64,000 nucleotides of DNA from NCBI RefSeq assembly GCF_000250655.1, contig NC_016935.1, forward strand, positions 62,001-126,000. Reading direction: 5' to 3'. Origin of the DNA: Paenibacillus mucilaginosus 3016. GTDB lineage: Bacteria; Bacillota; Bacilli; Paenibacillales; NBRC-103111. Positions 18,094 through 27,197 of the stretch are shown in pieces. The notes beneath the pieces are model-generated. The model was not told the DNA's origin. It saw only the letters and a list, made by a program, of their open reading frames with translations, and did not search any database. The first letter of the stretch is position 1, and the number at the start of each line of letters is the position of its first letter. Position numbers and translations under genes: made by a program.

Positions 18094-18426
18094 ATACGGG
18101 GGGCCGGCATACAGCTGCTTTAGCGGATTGCGGCACCTTCCAAGAGGAAGAGGGACAACGGTTTCAACGACCTTTTTTATGGTGAAAAGATGACGTCAGG
18201 GGATAGAGAACCATCGCTTAGCGTTGTATCTTTTTCTTCCAAAAGGGACATAGGAGCCGTAAGAGGGCGTGAAAGTGATTTTCAAGAAGGAAAATACGCA
18301 GAAACCTTCATCAGACCTATGAAAACAACCTGAAAACCGTCCATACCGCCCAAAATCACGATGGAGTTTCCGTCAACTTCAGAGTATAATTTGAGTTGTT
18401 TGGGGTTTTCATAGAAAAAAGGGGCT
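18094..18426 (+). other. Intergenic stretch csaB-tagO
   Basis: About 330 bases with no convincing gene. A 14-base exact repeat AGCGGATTGCGGCA occurs at 18050-18063 (in csaB) and 18122-18135. TATAAT at 18385-18390 is a likely -10 for the tagO-type gene, but only a poor -35 lies at the right distance. No clear terminator follows csaB. Confidence 0.5.
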
Positions 18427-19542
18427 GTGAATATTCGCATGAATCTGTTATATGGAATCGGTTTTGCCGCAGCATTATTGATTGCTTTGGTAATGACACC
18501 GCTGGTAAGACGCTTTGCATTCTGGGCTAAGGCAGTCGATGCACCGAACCACCGCAAGGTACATAGCCGGATTATGCCCCGGCTGGGCGGACTCGCGATC
18601 TTTATAGCATTCATCGGAGCTTATTTCATCGTCTCTCCTGCAATAGATACCCTTAAAGCTGATGTCGTGTTCGGCCTTTTGGTTGGAGGAACGATCGTCG
18701 TGCTCGTCGGAGCGCTCGATGACCGCTTCGATTTGTCTCCGAAGATCAAGCTGCTGGGACAAATCCTGGCTGCTTCCGTTGTGGTTTACTCTGGGGTCAC
18801 CATTGATTTGGTCAACGTCCCATTCGGCGACGAAACGATCTCTTTGTCTTGGCTGGCGGTACCGCTCACGATCTTCTGGATCGTCGGTGTTACCAACGCT
18901 ATTAACCTGATTGACGGGCTGGACGGCCTGTCTGCCGGTGTATCGGCGATTGCCACGACAACGATTCTGGTGCTCGCCTTGATGATGGGCAACGTTACCG
19001 TCGTTCTCCTGTGTACCCTGCTGCTCGGAAGCATCATCGGTTTCCTTTTCTATAACTTTCATCCTGCCAAGATCTTCATGGGCGACTCCGGGGCGCTGTT
19101 CCTGGGCTTTACGCTTGCAACCCTTTCGGTTCTGGGCTTCAAACAGGCCACAGTGGTCTCCCTGCTCGTACCGATTATGATTCTTGGAGTTCCTTTATCC
19201 GATACGTTCTTCGCCATCATGCGCCGCTGGGTGAACAACCTGCCCATATCCGCGGCGGACAAGAGTCATCTTCATCACTGCCTGCTGCGTATGGGGTTCA
19301 GTCACCGGACTACGGTCCTGATTATCTATGGAATTGCTACTTTCTTCGGCTTCTCGGCCGTACTGCTCTCCTATATGTCTGAACAGCAAGCCTTATGGGG
19401 CGCTGTCATTCTGGTAGCCGTGCTTCTGGTGGTTCTGGTCGTGGGTGCGGAATTTATCGGTATTATCTCGCGTACGAAGCGTCCGGTCCTGCATTTCCTT
19501 AATAAGATCCGTATGAAAACCATGCAGCGCATGACCAAATAA
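18427..19542 (+). CDS. tagO: UDP-GlcNAc:undecaprenyl-phosphate GlcNAc-1-phosphate transferase (TagO/WecA type)
   Basis: Polytopic membrane enzyme that loads GlcNAc-1-P onto undecaprenyl phosphate, the first step of wall polymer synthesis. About ten helices are visible. The catalytic motifs of the family are present: GALDDRFDLSP (DDxxD-like), NLIDGLDGLSAG, IFMGDSGALFLG and the cytosolic HLHH (SHLHHCLLRMGF). The start is uncertain: GTG 18427 has AAGGGG only about 3 bases upstream, and ATG 18439 is 14 bases from it. It lies between csaB and a large SLH protein, consistent with building the polymer that CsaB modifies. WecA and TagO cannot be told apart here. Confidence 0.93.
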   Translation: MNIRMNLLYGIGFAAALLIALVMTPLVRRFAFWAKAVDAPNHRKVHSRIMPRLGGLAIFIAFIGAYFIVSPAIDTLKADVVFGLLVGGTIVVLVGALDDRFDLSPKIKLLGQILAASVVVYSGVTIDLVNVPFGDETISLSWLAVPLTIFWIVGVTNAINLIDGLDGLSAGVSAIATTTILVLALMMGNVTVVLLCTLLLGSIIGFLFYNFHPAKIFMGDSGALFLGFTLATLSVLGFKQATVVSLLVPIMILGVPLSDTFFAIMRRWVNNLPISAADKSHLHHCLLRMGFSHRTTVLIIYGIATFFGFSAVLLSYMSEQQALWGAVILVAVLLVVLVVGAEFIGIISRTKRPVLHFLNKIRMKTMQRMTK

Positions 19543-19555
19543 CAGTATATAGAAG

Positions 19556-19588
19556 AAAAACCCAAGCCATACAGGCTTGGGTTTTTTT
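19556..19588 (+). terminator. Rho-independent terminator after tagO
   Basis: AAACCCAAGCC (19558-19568) pairs with GGCTTGGGTTT (19574 onward), loop ATACA, then a T run to 19588. Confidence 0.95.
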
Positions 19589-19658
19589 GTTCATTTTTTC
19601 GGACATAAAAAAGCTAAACGTTTGGGTGCCGGAAGCCGATATGATAAGTATCAACTTG

Positions 19659-19688
19659 TTGCTGTATGTTCTGATTATTTTCTATAAT
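19659..19688 (+). promoter_or_regulatory. Promoter of the 1264-residue SLH protein
   Basis: TTGCTG (19659-19664) and perfect TATAAT (19683-19688), spacer 18 bases. The ribosome site AAGGAGG follows before the TTG start. Confidence 0.6.
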
Positions 19689-19714
19689 CACCACCCTGAA
19701 GGAGGATTCACACC

Positions 19715-22700
19715 TTGAAACGAACAACCAGCCTGCGGATTAGTGTTCTTCTGTTGTTTAACATGCTCTTCAGTCTGCTGGCTCCACTGACCGGTCTGGC
19801 TGATGGTATTCAACTGAAGATCAATGGCCTTGATGAAACGACGGAGTCTTCACCGGCTCAGCTGACGACCAGCACGATCACCCTTCCTGTTACGATTAAC
19901 GGGATTTCGGCTGATCAGATTAACAGCATCTATTATGAAATTACGAACATGAATACAGGTGTAACCTCGGTAAACAAAACGAACAAAGCGGTGAAGAACG
20001 CCAATAATGCCAACGAAGTGGTGTTCTCCGGCGTTTCGCTGACCGAAGGCCTGAATAAAGTTGTCGCTAAATATGGCGAAGCCACAGTGGTTTCCTCCCC
20101 GGCGGCATGGGTGCACTTCACATCGGTAACGAACATTACGGATTTGAAGCTGAACGAAGTGGCTCTGAACGATAACGAAATGTATCCGAAGAGCGCTCCT
20201 TACACGAGCCTCAGCATTACGGGTACGGCAAGCAATGCGACAAGAATTCAGGCTTATGTTAACGGTACTGCTTATGATCCTGTCGTATTCAACCGCGGCA
20301 ACTTCACGTTTATTACGAATACGGGCCGCAACAACGACCTGGCTCTGAAGCCGGGCGACAACGAAATGCGTCTGATCTCCACGAACAACAGCAACACGTA
20401 TTATATCGATCGTACGTTCGTTTACGATAATGGTCAGGCTTTTGCTTACGATGCCTATGTGAAAAGTACGCCTGCAGCAGCTGATCAATATCAAAAGCTT
20501 GCAGCTGTTCCAACAGTAACGAAGAATACGGCCGATCAGGTAACGGTGAAGGCCAAATTGAAAGTTCCTGTGGACAGCAGCAATAACCTGCTCTACAAAG
20601 AAGTCGATGTAGCGGTAGGCAACCAAACGCCAACCAAATATGTTCTGAGCTCGCTTCCTGTCAGCTCGAGTGTGGCCAACCAATACCGGATTTACGATTT
20701 TGAATATAACTTTACAACGGACACAAGCAACAAGTATCAGGCAGTGACATTCAGCTTTATCACTACGTCTGACTTTGTTCAGCCTGGCGGGCAGTATGCC
20801 TTCTATGTGGTGGATCCCAACACTCCTTATGTCAATTACATGGAGTACTCCATTCCTAACGGCTTGACAGTCAAAGTAAATGAAGTGGGTATGACGCAGC
20901 TCAACCGCTTTCCTGCATCGCTGTATGTTTACACCACAACTAACGCATCCAGTGTAAAGCTGAGAGTGAACAACAGTGATTACGCAACAGCGAGTGTCAT
21001 TGATTCCACGACTACGGATACGTCCGGCACTACTTTGAATGTATGGAAGTTTGATATTCCAACCTTGGCTGATGGGATCTCCACGCTGACGGTTGTCCCT
21101 GTCGGTGTGAATGGGGAGAACGTACAGGGGTCGAAGACATATCTCGTTCAGATCTCCAGTGCCCCTTACGTCATCCTGGACAGCATCTACAACGGACAAG
21201 TTTTCACGAGTGCGAGCAAGATTCTTTGCGGCAATACCGGCACCGGTCCTTGCTTGACGGGCCGCGTTGTGAACCTGCCGGAAGCGGAGAAGGACAACGT
21301 CGTCCTCCAGGTGAATGATATGCAGTTCAATATGAGCGGCTTGTACAAGACGCCATATGACGGTTCGTTCACCATCACATCCGCTACGCCTACGGCTGAT
21401 GGCACCAAGACGTTCGGGCACAAAGACGTGATGGGTGCGGACGGCAAGAAGACTTTCCTGTTCTCTGTCAAAGTCGGCGGAAAAGTCATTACGGAATCGA
21501 AATTCGAGATTTTCATTCTCAGCGACAATGTTCCTTATATCAACAGCGTTGTTCCAGTGGAAGAAAACCCGGATAACAAGGTATTCAAAACGGTTAAAAC
21601 CGATGAATATGCGACAACAGAAGATGTAGTGGCATTAACCGGTTCGGTGCGCAATGCTACAACTTATACGGTCGAATACACGATTCCAGGTGAGACCGCC
21701 AAGAGAAGTGTAGCGATCGCCAGCAAGACTCAAACGTATGACAATGATACGGAGAAGATCACATTCACGGAAACTTTCAATACCAATTCTGCACCTCTCT
21801 CAGTGAACGGTGATTATTACTTCCAGATCACGGCGAGCAATAATTCCGGTGTTCTGGCTACTAAGACAGTGAAGATTTCCAAAGAAGCACATCCTTATGT
21901 TATTACGCTTCCGGAGAAACTGTTTACGAATGAAAACGGCAAGACACAGGCCAATATCAATAAGAACTACCAAAGAATCGAGATTAAAGCCGAAGGAGCC
22001 ATCAGCATCCTGTTCGGTAAAGTAGAAGTGTTCCCTAGAGGCGGTATGTTCGTCTATGAAGCCAAGGGACTTAAGGCGGGCGCGAATGAAATCAAGTTCA
22101 CTGTAAACCGCGGTACGGCTCAAAATGCCGGCAGTCTCGTGCTTTATAATGTAAATACGCCGATCGAAGGTGCACAGTACAAGAGTGAAATTGCATCCTC
22201 GATGAAAGTGTTCGGCGGCGATCTGGAAATGAAGCTCGGCAAAGATGTGAAGCTGATGCGTAATGACCGGACGTCCACGGATACGTTCCTGACGAATAAA
22301 AGAGAGCTTTTGTTCGGTATTGCCAATGTGCAGACCGGTATTGTAGATAAGGATATCGAGTTTGCGAATTCTCTTGCTACTCAAAGTCTGTCCGGTGCTG
22401 TAGAAACGTACCGCTTTAAGCCGGCCAGCAAGCTGTTCTGGATTGATGCGGGAACGATCAGCGACCAGGTGGATGCAGGAGACGCAGCCGATCTGAAGGG
22501 CGCGCTTGAAGGCGGCGGTACACTTCCGCTCGTATCCAGCGATCCGGATGTATCATCGACTCTGCAGCCGACTCCATTCTATCAGCGTTACGACCTGCAG
22601 GATCTCGTTGTGCCTACGCAGCCGGTTACTCTGACGTTCAAGTATGATCCGACGATTACGGCTGACGCTTGGAAATATGTTACGGTGTTCCAATACAGTA

Positions 22701-23509
22701 CGTTTGCTGACCGCAGCGGCGCCGAAATTTCGGCAGGTGTACCGGTATCCCAGATGGGCTGGAAGAACCTTGGGGGGGTCGTTGACTCCAAGAAAAACAC
22801 AATCACGGTAACGGTGCCGTCGTTCGGATACTTCCAGGTCATGTATATGAACGACAGCTTCAATGATGTAACGAACCACGGATGGGCACGCGATATCATC
22901 GATACGCTGTACTCCAAGGGTTACATGTTCAACAAAGACAGCGGTGGCAGCCGATTCCTGCCGGACGATGCGATTACACGCGGGGAGTTTGTCAGCCTGC
23001 TTGTGAAAGTATTCGATATTCCGCTGACGAACCCGGATACCAGCAACCCTGATTTCCAGGGTACGTTTGGTGACGTTCGTAAGGGCGTGACATTGCAGAA
23101 CAGCATCAATATGTACGATTATCTGCACATTGAAGCAGGCGCTCGCGCAGGTATTGTCCGTGGTACGTCGCAGGGCTTGTTCCTGCCGAACGAGGCGATT
23201 ACCCGTCAAGATGCAGCTGTGATGATTGCCCGTGCAGCCGAACTCAAGATGGGTACGGACGAAGATAAAGTCCAGGCATCCCTGGATAAGCTCTTCACCG
23301 ACTCGACCGATCCGAAATTCAGCTACTATGCCAAGCCGGCTGTAGAGGCTGTCACGAAGGCAGGCTTTATTGAAGGACGTCCGAATACTCTTCTGGCCGG
23401 CCAGACGGAGCTGACGAACCGTTTTGATCCGGTGGATAACATCACAAGAGCCGAGTCTGCAGCGATCGCTCTGCGTGTACTCGCCAAGCTGAAGAAAGTA
23501 CCGAAATAA
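19715..23509 (+). CDS. Large secreted SLH-domain protein
   Basis: Protein of 1264 residues starting at TTG after AAGGAGGATTCACACC. Residues 1-29 are a signal peptide (FNMLFSLLAPLTGLADG). The long middle is built of repeated beta-sandwich-like segments rich in Thr, Asn and Val; no enzyme motif is seen. SLH repeats fill about 1045-1264 (DVTNHGWARDIIDTL, FGDVRKGVTLQNSINMYDYL, FTDSTDPKFSYYAKPAVEAV). A segment of about 70 residues before them (PVTLTFKYDPTITADAWKYV) resembles the stalk that precedes C-terminal SLH repeats in other surface proteins. It is a cell-surface protein, perhaps a second S-layer subunit or adhesin; the specific role is not known. Terminators on both sides make it monocistronic. 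Confidence 0.88.
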   Translation: MKRTTSLRISVLLLFNMLFSLLAPLTGLADGIQLKINGLDETTESSPAQLTTSTITLPVTINGISADQINSIYYEITNMNTGVTSVNKTNKAVKNANNANEVVFSGVSLTEGLNKVVAKYGEATVVSSPAAWVHFTSVTNITDLKLNEVALNDNEMYPKSAPYTSLSITGTASNATRIQAYVNGTAYDPVVFNRGNFTFITNTGRNNDLALKPGDNEMRLISTNNSNTYYIDRTFVYDNGQAFAYDAYVKSTPAAADQYQKLAAVPTVTKNTADQVTVKAKLKVPVDSSNNLLYKEVDVAVGNQTPTKYVLSSLPVSSSVANQYRIYDFEYNFTTDTSNKYQAVTFSFITTSDFVQPGGQYAFYVVDPNTPYVNYMEYSIPNGLTVKVNEVGMTQLNRFPASLYVYTTTNASSVKLRVNNSDYATASVIDSTTTDTSGTTLNVWKFDIPTLADGISTLTVVPVGVNGENVQGSKTYLVQISSAPYVILDSIYNGQVFTSASKILCGNTGTGPCLTGRVVNLPEAEKDNVVLQVNDMQFNMSGLYKTPYDGSFTITSATPTADGTKTFGHKDVMGADGKKTFLFSVKVGGKVITESKFEIFILSDNVPYINSVVPVEENPDNKVFKTVKTDEYATTEDVVALTGSVRNATTYTVEYTIPGETAKRSVAIASKTQTYDNDTEKITFTETFNTNSAPLSVNGDYYFQITASNNSGVLATKTVKISKEAHPYVITLPEKLFTNENGKTQANINKNYQRIEIKAEGAISILFGKVEVFPRGGMFVYEAKGLKAGANEIKFTVNRGTAQNAGSLVLYNVNTPIEGAQYKSEIASSMKVFGGDLEMKLGKDVKLMRNDRTSTDTFLTNKRELLFGIANVQTGIVDKDIEFANSLATQSLSGAVETYRFKPASKLFWIDAGTISDQVDAGDAADLKGALEGGGTLPLVSSDPDVSSTLQPTPFYQRYDLQDLVVPTQPVTLTFKYDPTITADAWKYVTVFQYSTFADRSGAEISAGVPVSQMGWKNLGGVVDSKKNTITVTVPSFGYFQVMYMNDSFNDVTNHGWARDIIDTLYSKGYMFNKDSGGSRFLPDDAITRGEFVSLLVKVFDIPLTNPDTSNPDFQGTFGDVRKGVTLQNSINMYDYLHIEAGARAGIVRGTSQGLFLPNEAITRQDAAVMIARAAELKMGTDEDKVQASLDKLFTDSTDPKFSYYAKPAVEAVTKAGFIEGRPNTLLAGQTELTNRFDPVDNITRAESAAIALRVLAKLKKVPK

Positions 23510-23517
23510 TCCAGGTT

Positions 23518-23550
23518 AGACACAGTCCTTTTGGGGCTGTGTCTTTTTTT
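23518..23550 (+). terminator. Rho-independent terminator
   Basis: GACACAG (23519-23525) pairs with CTGTGTC (23537-23543), then seven T. Confidence 0.93.
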
Positions 23551-23831
23551 ATTTAGTTAGGAGAATGGTGTTTTTGGTTGGGATAATTTGTGTAATGACA
23601 AGTTGGGCTCTTTGAAGTAGTATGCACTTTGTTGAATACATGGTTGGAAAATTGTAGCTCGGTTTTTGCGTTTTTTTGTGAGCGTAAAAAAGAATCCGAA
23701 AAAAAATAAAAGTTTTTTTCACAGGGCGCAACTTTTTGGAAAACCATGCGTTTAATACAGTGAAAAACAAACAAGGGCCGCTGAAAAGCGGTTTGGGAGT
23801 CCGCCGATGGATAATGATGACAAATTCATCC

Positions 23832-23861
23832 TTTACCTCGGTAACAGGCCGATGCTATAAT
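23832..23861 (+). promoter_or_regulatory. Extended -10 promoter of the S-layer gene
   Basis: TTTACC (23832-23837), 18-base spacer, and TGC-TATAAT (23853-23861): a perfect -10 with the TGn extension. Confidence 0.7.
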
Positions 23862-23981
23862 GTTCAATGGCATGCGAATCTTTAGTCTATCATTTGGTTT
23901 ACTAGTTTCTGCGGTTTCGGCTGCAGACTTAGCTAATAAGAATGAACACCGCTCAACTCTGGGAAGGGGGTGAATTGGCTA

Positions 23982-24062
23982 ATGAGCTCGAGCCATCATT
24001 TTAGATCTTCCACACAGAACTCTCAAAACCCGAAAGATATCCGAGGAGGAGAAAAAAAGGTT
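23982..24062 (+). promoter_or_regulatory. In-frame upstream start (tandem translation start) of the S-layer gene
   Basis: ATG 23982, with AAGGGGGTG 9 bases upstream, opens a frame that runs without a stop into the signal-peptide ATG at 24063, adding 27 residues; GTG 23970 in the same frame would add 31. The second start has its own GAGGAGGAG. Dual in-frame starts were described for cell-wall protein genes of Brevibacillus brevis; whether both are used here is inference. Confidence 0.4.
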
Positions 24063-27000
24063 ATGAAGAAAAGTTTATCCGCAATCGTATCCCTGGCTAT
24101 GGCTTTCTCGATGTTTTCTTCCGTAGCACTGGGCGCAACATCCGCTGACTTCAAAGATCTGAACGATCTGGACGCAGCTACTAAAGCAAAATTTGATGCA
24201 ATGATTTCCGCTGGCATTTTCGACGGCGTAAGCGAAGATACATTCGGTCTGAAGGACAAAATGAACCGCGCTCAATTCGCAAAAGTTGCGGCTCTGATCT
24301 TCGGTCTGAAAGTCGACACTTCCCTGAAGACTTCCAGCTTCTCCGATGTTAAAACAAGAAGCTGACGACCCAGCTAACGGCTACGCGCTTCCTTACATCG
24401 AAGCTCTGAAAGCTGCTGGTCTGACGGACGGCTACGCTCCTGGTCAATACAACCCTGCTGGCGAAGTAACGAAGCAAGAGCTCGCTACGTTCCTCGTTCG
24501 TGGTCTGGGTTGGGAAGATCAAGTGAAATCCGATGTTGGCGTAAGCGACAAGACGGTTTCCGACTGGGCGTAAAGGTTATGTAGCTCTGGCGATCGAGAA
24601 GAAAATACCTGACTTCCGGCGAAGACGGAACGTTCGGCGGTACTTCCGCAGCAACTCGCGACCTGCTCGTGACTGCAGCATACGAAGCTAAGCTTGCGCA
24701 CGAAGCTGCTAACAAGCCGGCTAAAGCATCCGTAGCTGAAGCAAAAGCAACTGGCGCGAAGCAAGTAACCGTTACTTTCAACCGCGATGTTGATACAGCT
24801 AAAGCTAAGCTGACGCTGAAAAAAGGTACGGTTGAAGTTGGCGGCACTGTGAAGTTTGCAGACGACAAGAAATCTGCAACAATCACTACGGACTCCCGTA
24901 TCAGTGCAGGCACTTACAGCGTGACGCTGAGCGGCCTGGATGCAGCTGATATCGACAAAGCTACGGCTGAGTTCACAGCTCAAGACGAAACTCTGACGAA
25001 GATCGAGTTCGTTAACGCTAACGATACGATCGCCCAAACAAAGAAAGCAATCGTTAAGCTGAAAGCTACGAACCAATACGGTGAGAATGCTTCCTTGAAC
25101 GCTAGCTCCTACACTGTGTACTCGGGCGATGTTCCAAACTCGTTGAAGAAAAATGATGCTGGAGAACTGCTGCTGACTTTGGATACTTCCAAAGAGACAA
25201 ACGGCGATGATCTTGATCCGGGTCTCAGCATTATTCCAGTTAACATTTACAACACCGACTCTCGTAATGTGAGTGTGTCGAAGAACTTTAAACTTGGCAA
25301 TGCTCCATTCATCTCCAAGCTTGAGCTGGGTACTGTGAAGTATGCTGCTGGTAAGGAATCGCTGGGTATCAATGAGTCTGCTACTGTGGACCTGCTTCAA
25401 TATGATCAATACGGCAACCTTGTAGCTCACGATGCACCAGAAATTGAACTTGAAGATGTACAGATTAATGTTAATCCATACATCGATGAAGAAGATCTCG
25501 TAAGAGAAGTTGGAGACTCCAACAACGATGATATCTCCGACATCAAGTTCTCCTTGGGCGGCGGTGTTGACCGTTCCGGCGACTTCACTTTCAACGTGAA
25601 CAGCCAAGCGGGTACAGCGACTGGCACACTGAAAGTTGGTTCTTCTAAGGTAGCAACTAAAGTTGAAATTGGTGATATGAACAACGTCATCGCAGCAGGC
25701 GACGAAGATGCATATGTGCCAATCATCGCTTATGACGCTAATGGCGATAAGCTGTCCCTTGAAGATCTGACCAATGAAACCAATGCCGGTGCTACTGATG
25801 AAGATGATGACAAGCGCATCGAATTCAACGTAAGTGGCGTTGATGATTATGAGTTCATGAGATCCGGTGAGCACAAAGGTGAGCTCAAGCTGAAAGGCAT
25901 CCGCGATACTGCGTCTGGTGTAGTTACTGTAACTGCAATGATCGCAACTGCAAATGCGAATAGCGTTGTTACGAAGCAGTACACGATCCAAGATGCTCGT
26001 ACTCCAGAAACGATCGCAATCGTTAAAGAGCCTGCTAAGAAGATCGTTGCCGGTGCTGAAAGCAAATTCGAGTTCCAAATCCGTGACCAGTACGGTAAAG
26101 AACTGAAGACGCTGAACTATGTTGACGATAATGGGAACGTAGATTCGACGACGGATTCCAACTTCCGTGTGACGGTTGTATCTGACACTTATAAGTCTAA
26201 CCCTACAATCACGGTTAAAGAGAAGGACGGATTTAACTTTACCGACACTCAATTCGTATACGACAAAGCGTACGAGAAAGCCAACGGCAAGCTGGACGTA
26301 ACCTTCAACGAAGAGCATAAGTTTGTTGCTGCAGGCGATGCTAAAGGTGTTGCGAGATTAACTGTTCGTATCGAGAAGCTGAACAGCAACAACGAGTGGG
26401 CTGAGATTGACAAGGAAACTCGTGAAATCGAAGCTATCGATTCCGACGATTCCCTGACATACTCCCTCAATGCTGTAGGCGATTTGTTCAACGCTATTGA
26501 TAGCTCTGCTGTAACGGACTATACTTACAATAGTGCTGGAAACAAACTGGATGATGAGAATGATCAAGAGAAGGCAGATAAGAGCTTGTTTGCTAAAGAA
26601 GTTGTTGTAGCTGCTAAAGATGCTTCTGGTAACACTGTTGCCATCGCTGATAGCATTACTCAAATCTTTGCTGCTGACCAATCTGTTGCTAGAACAGCTA
26701 TCAAGGGTACAGAAGGTTACGTAATTGGTAACAAGCCAGGTACTACTAATGTAACTGTCTCCTTCAAGAACCATAAAGGTGAAACTCTTACAAGATCGGT
26801 ATCCGTAAATGTTAAGAGTGATCCAATCACAGTAACTAAGGTTAAAGCTGGTAAGACAGAAAGAACCATTGCACAAGCCCAAGCTGCTTCCAACATTTAT
26901 GCACTGATGGAGCTTGATGTTGTTGATAACTACGGTATCACTTACGAGGATTCCGAAATTCAACAATACAACTACATCCTTGGCACAACAGTTAGCATCA

Positions 27001-27131
27001 CTAACGTTGTTGGCGGTACAGTAGAAGTTAACCAATACGGTGAACTTAAATTTACTGGCAATGTTAAGAGCTTCGATCTGACGGTTTCTGCTAATGGCTT
27101 CTCTGCTACAACTGCTATCGTTGCGGAGTAA
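24063..27131 (+). pseudogene. S-layer protein with N-terminal SLH domains, interrupted by three +1 frameshifts
   Basis: Reconstructed product of about 1020 residues: signal peptide (MKKSLSAIVSLAMAFSMFSS), three N-terminal SLH repeats, then a long beta-rich body. The frame breaks three times, each time fitting one extra base: in AAAA at 24351-24354 (after SSFSDVK), at T24571 in GCGTAAAGG (making a stop after VSDWA), and in AAAA at 24602-24605 (before YLTSGEDGTFGG). Dropping one base at each site restores continuous SLH homology: NGYALPYIEALKAAGLTDGY, WAKGYVALAIEKK and TRDLLVTAAYEA. The three shifts sum to three bases, so the downstream body is in the original frame. All lie within 255 bases, inside the wall-anchor region, while 2.4 kb of body is intact. 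Sequencing error or a recent pseudogene are both possible. The gene is visibly richer in A/T and uses more GCT/GCA codons than its neighbours. Confidence 0.85.
24669..27131 (+). CDS. Intact S-layer body reading frame (3' part of the interrupted gene)
   Basis: Uninterrupted 820-codon frame that forms the C-terminal part of the gene described at 24063. It begins within the last SLH repeat (VTAAYEAKLAHEAANKPAKA) and continues as Ig-like or invasin-like beta modules, e.g. AKQVTVTFNRDVDTAKAKL. Such modules are common in S-layer proteins with N-terminal SLH. It has no signal peptide and no ribosome site of its own, so it should not be regarded as a separate gene. High content of Asp, Thr, Val and Lys and only neutral, beta-type sequence fit a self-assembling surface lattice. 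Confidence 0.7.
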   Translation: MTAAYEAKLAHEAANKPAKASVAEAKATGAKQVTVTFNRDVDTAKAKLTLKKGTVEVGGTVKFADDKKSATITTDSRISAGTYSVTLSGLDAADIDKATAEFTAQDETLTKIEFVNANDTIAQTKKAIVKLKATNQYGENASLNASSYTVYSGDVPNSLKKNDAGELLLTLDTSKETNGDDLDPGLSIIPVNIYNTDSRNVSVSKNFKLGNAPFISKLELGTVKYAAGKESLGINESATVDLLQYDQYGNLVAHDAPEIELEDVQINVNPYIDEEDLVREVGDSNNDDISDIKFSLGGGVDRSGDFTFNVNSQAGTATGTLKVGSSKVATKVEIGDMNNVIAAGDEDAYVPIIAYDANGDKLSLEDLTNETNAGATDEDDDKRIEFNVSGVDDYEFMRSGEHKGELKLKGIRDTASGVVTVTAMIATANANSVVTKQYTIQDARTPETIAIVKEPAKKIVAGAESKFEFQIRDQYGKELKTLNYVDDNGNVDSTTDSNFRVTVVSDTYKSNPTITVKEKDGFNFTDTQFVYDKAYEKANGKLDVTFNEEHKFVAAGDAKGVARLTVRIEKLNSNNEWAEIDKETREIEAIDSDDSLTYSLNAVGDLFNAIDSSAVTDYTYNSAGNKLDDENDQEKADKSLFAKEVVVAAKDASGNTVAIADSITQIFAADQSVARTAIKGTEGYVIGNKPGTTNVTVSFKNHKGETLTRSVSVNVKSDPITVTKVKAGKTERTIAQAQAASNIYALMELDVVDNYGITYEDSEIQQYNYILGTTVSITNVVGGTVEVNQYGELKFTGNVKSFDLTVSANGFSATTAIVAE

Positions 27132-27147
27132 TTACGAAATGAACGAA

Positions 27148-27174
27148 AAGAGAGACCTTCGGGTCTCTTTTTTC
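27148..27174 (+). terminator. Rho-independent terminator after the S-layer gene
   Basis: AGAGACC (27151-27157), UUCG tetraloop, GGTCTCT (27162-27168), followed by T residues. The UUCG loop makes it very stable. Confidence 0.95.
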
Positions 27175-27197
27175 TTATCCAAAGACTGAGGTGTAGC

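Larger units (their letters stand above)
23551..24062 (+). other. Long upstream region and leader of the S-layer gene
   Basis: About 510 bases, with an AT-rich first 200 bases holding runs of A and T (23680-23720). A small GAAA-loop hairpin (CCGCT/AGCGG, 23778-23791) precedes the promoter at 23832-23861. The transcript from that promoter would have a leader of nearly 200 bases before the signal-peptide ATG at 24063, a common feature of S-layer genes, where long leaders stabilise the mRNA. The leader also carries a second in-frame start at 23982. Confidence 0.6.

Noticed and set aside
23760..23860. Riboswitch in front of the S-layer gene
   Set aside because: The hairpin lies upstream of the best promoter, so it would not be in the main transcript, and no known consensus fits.
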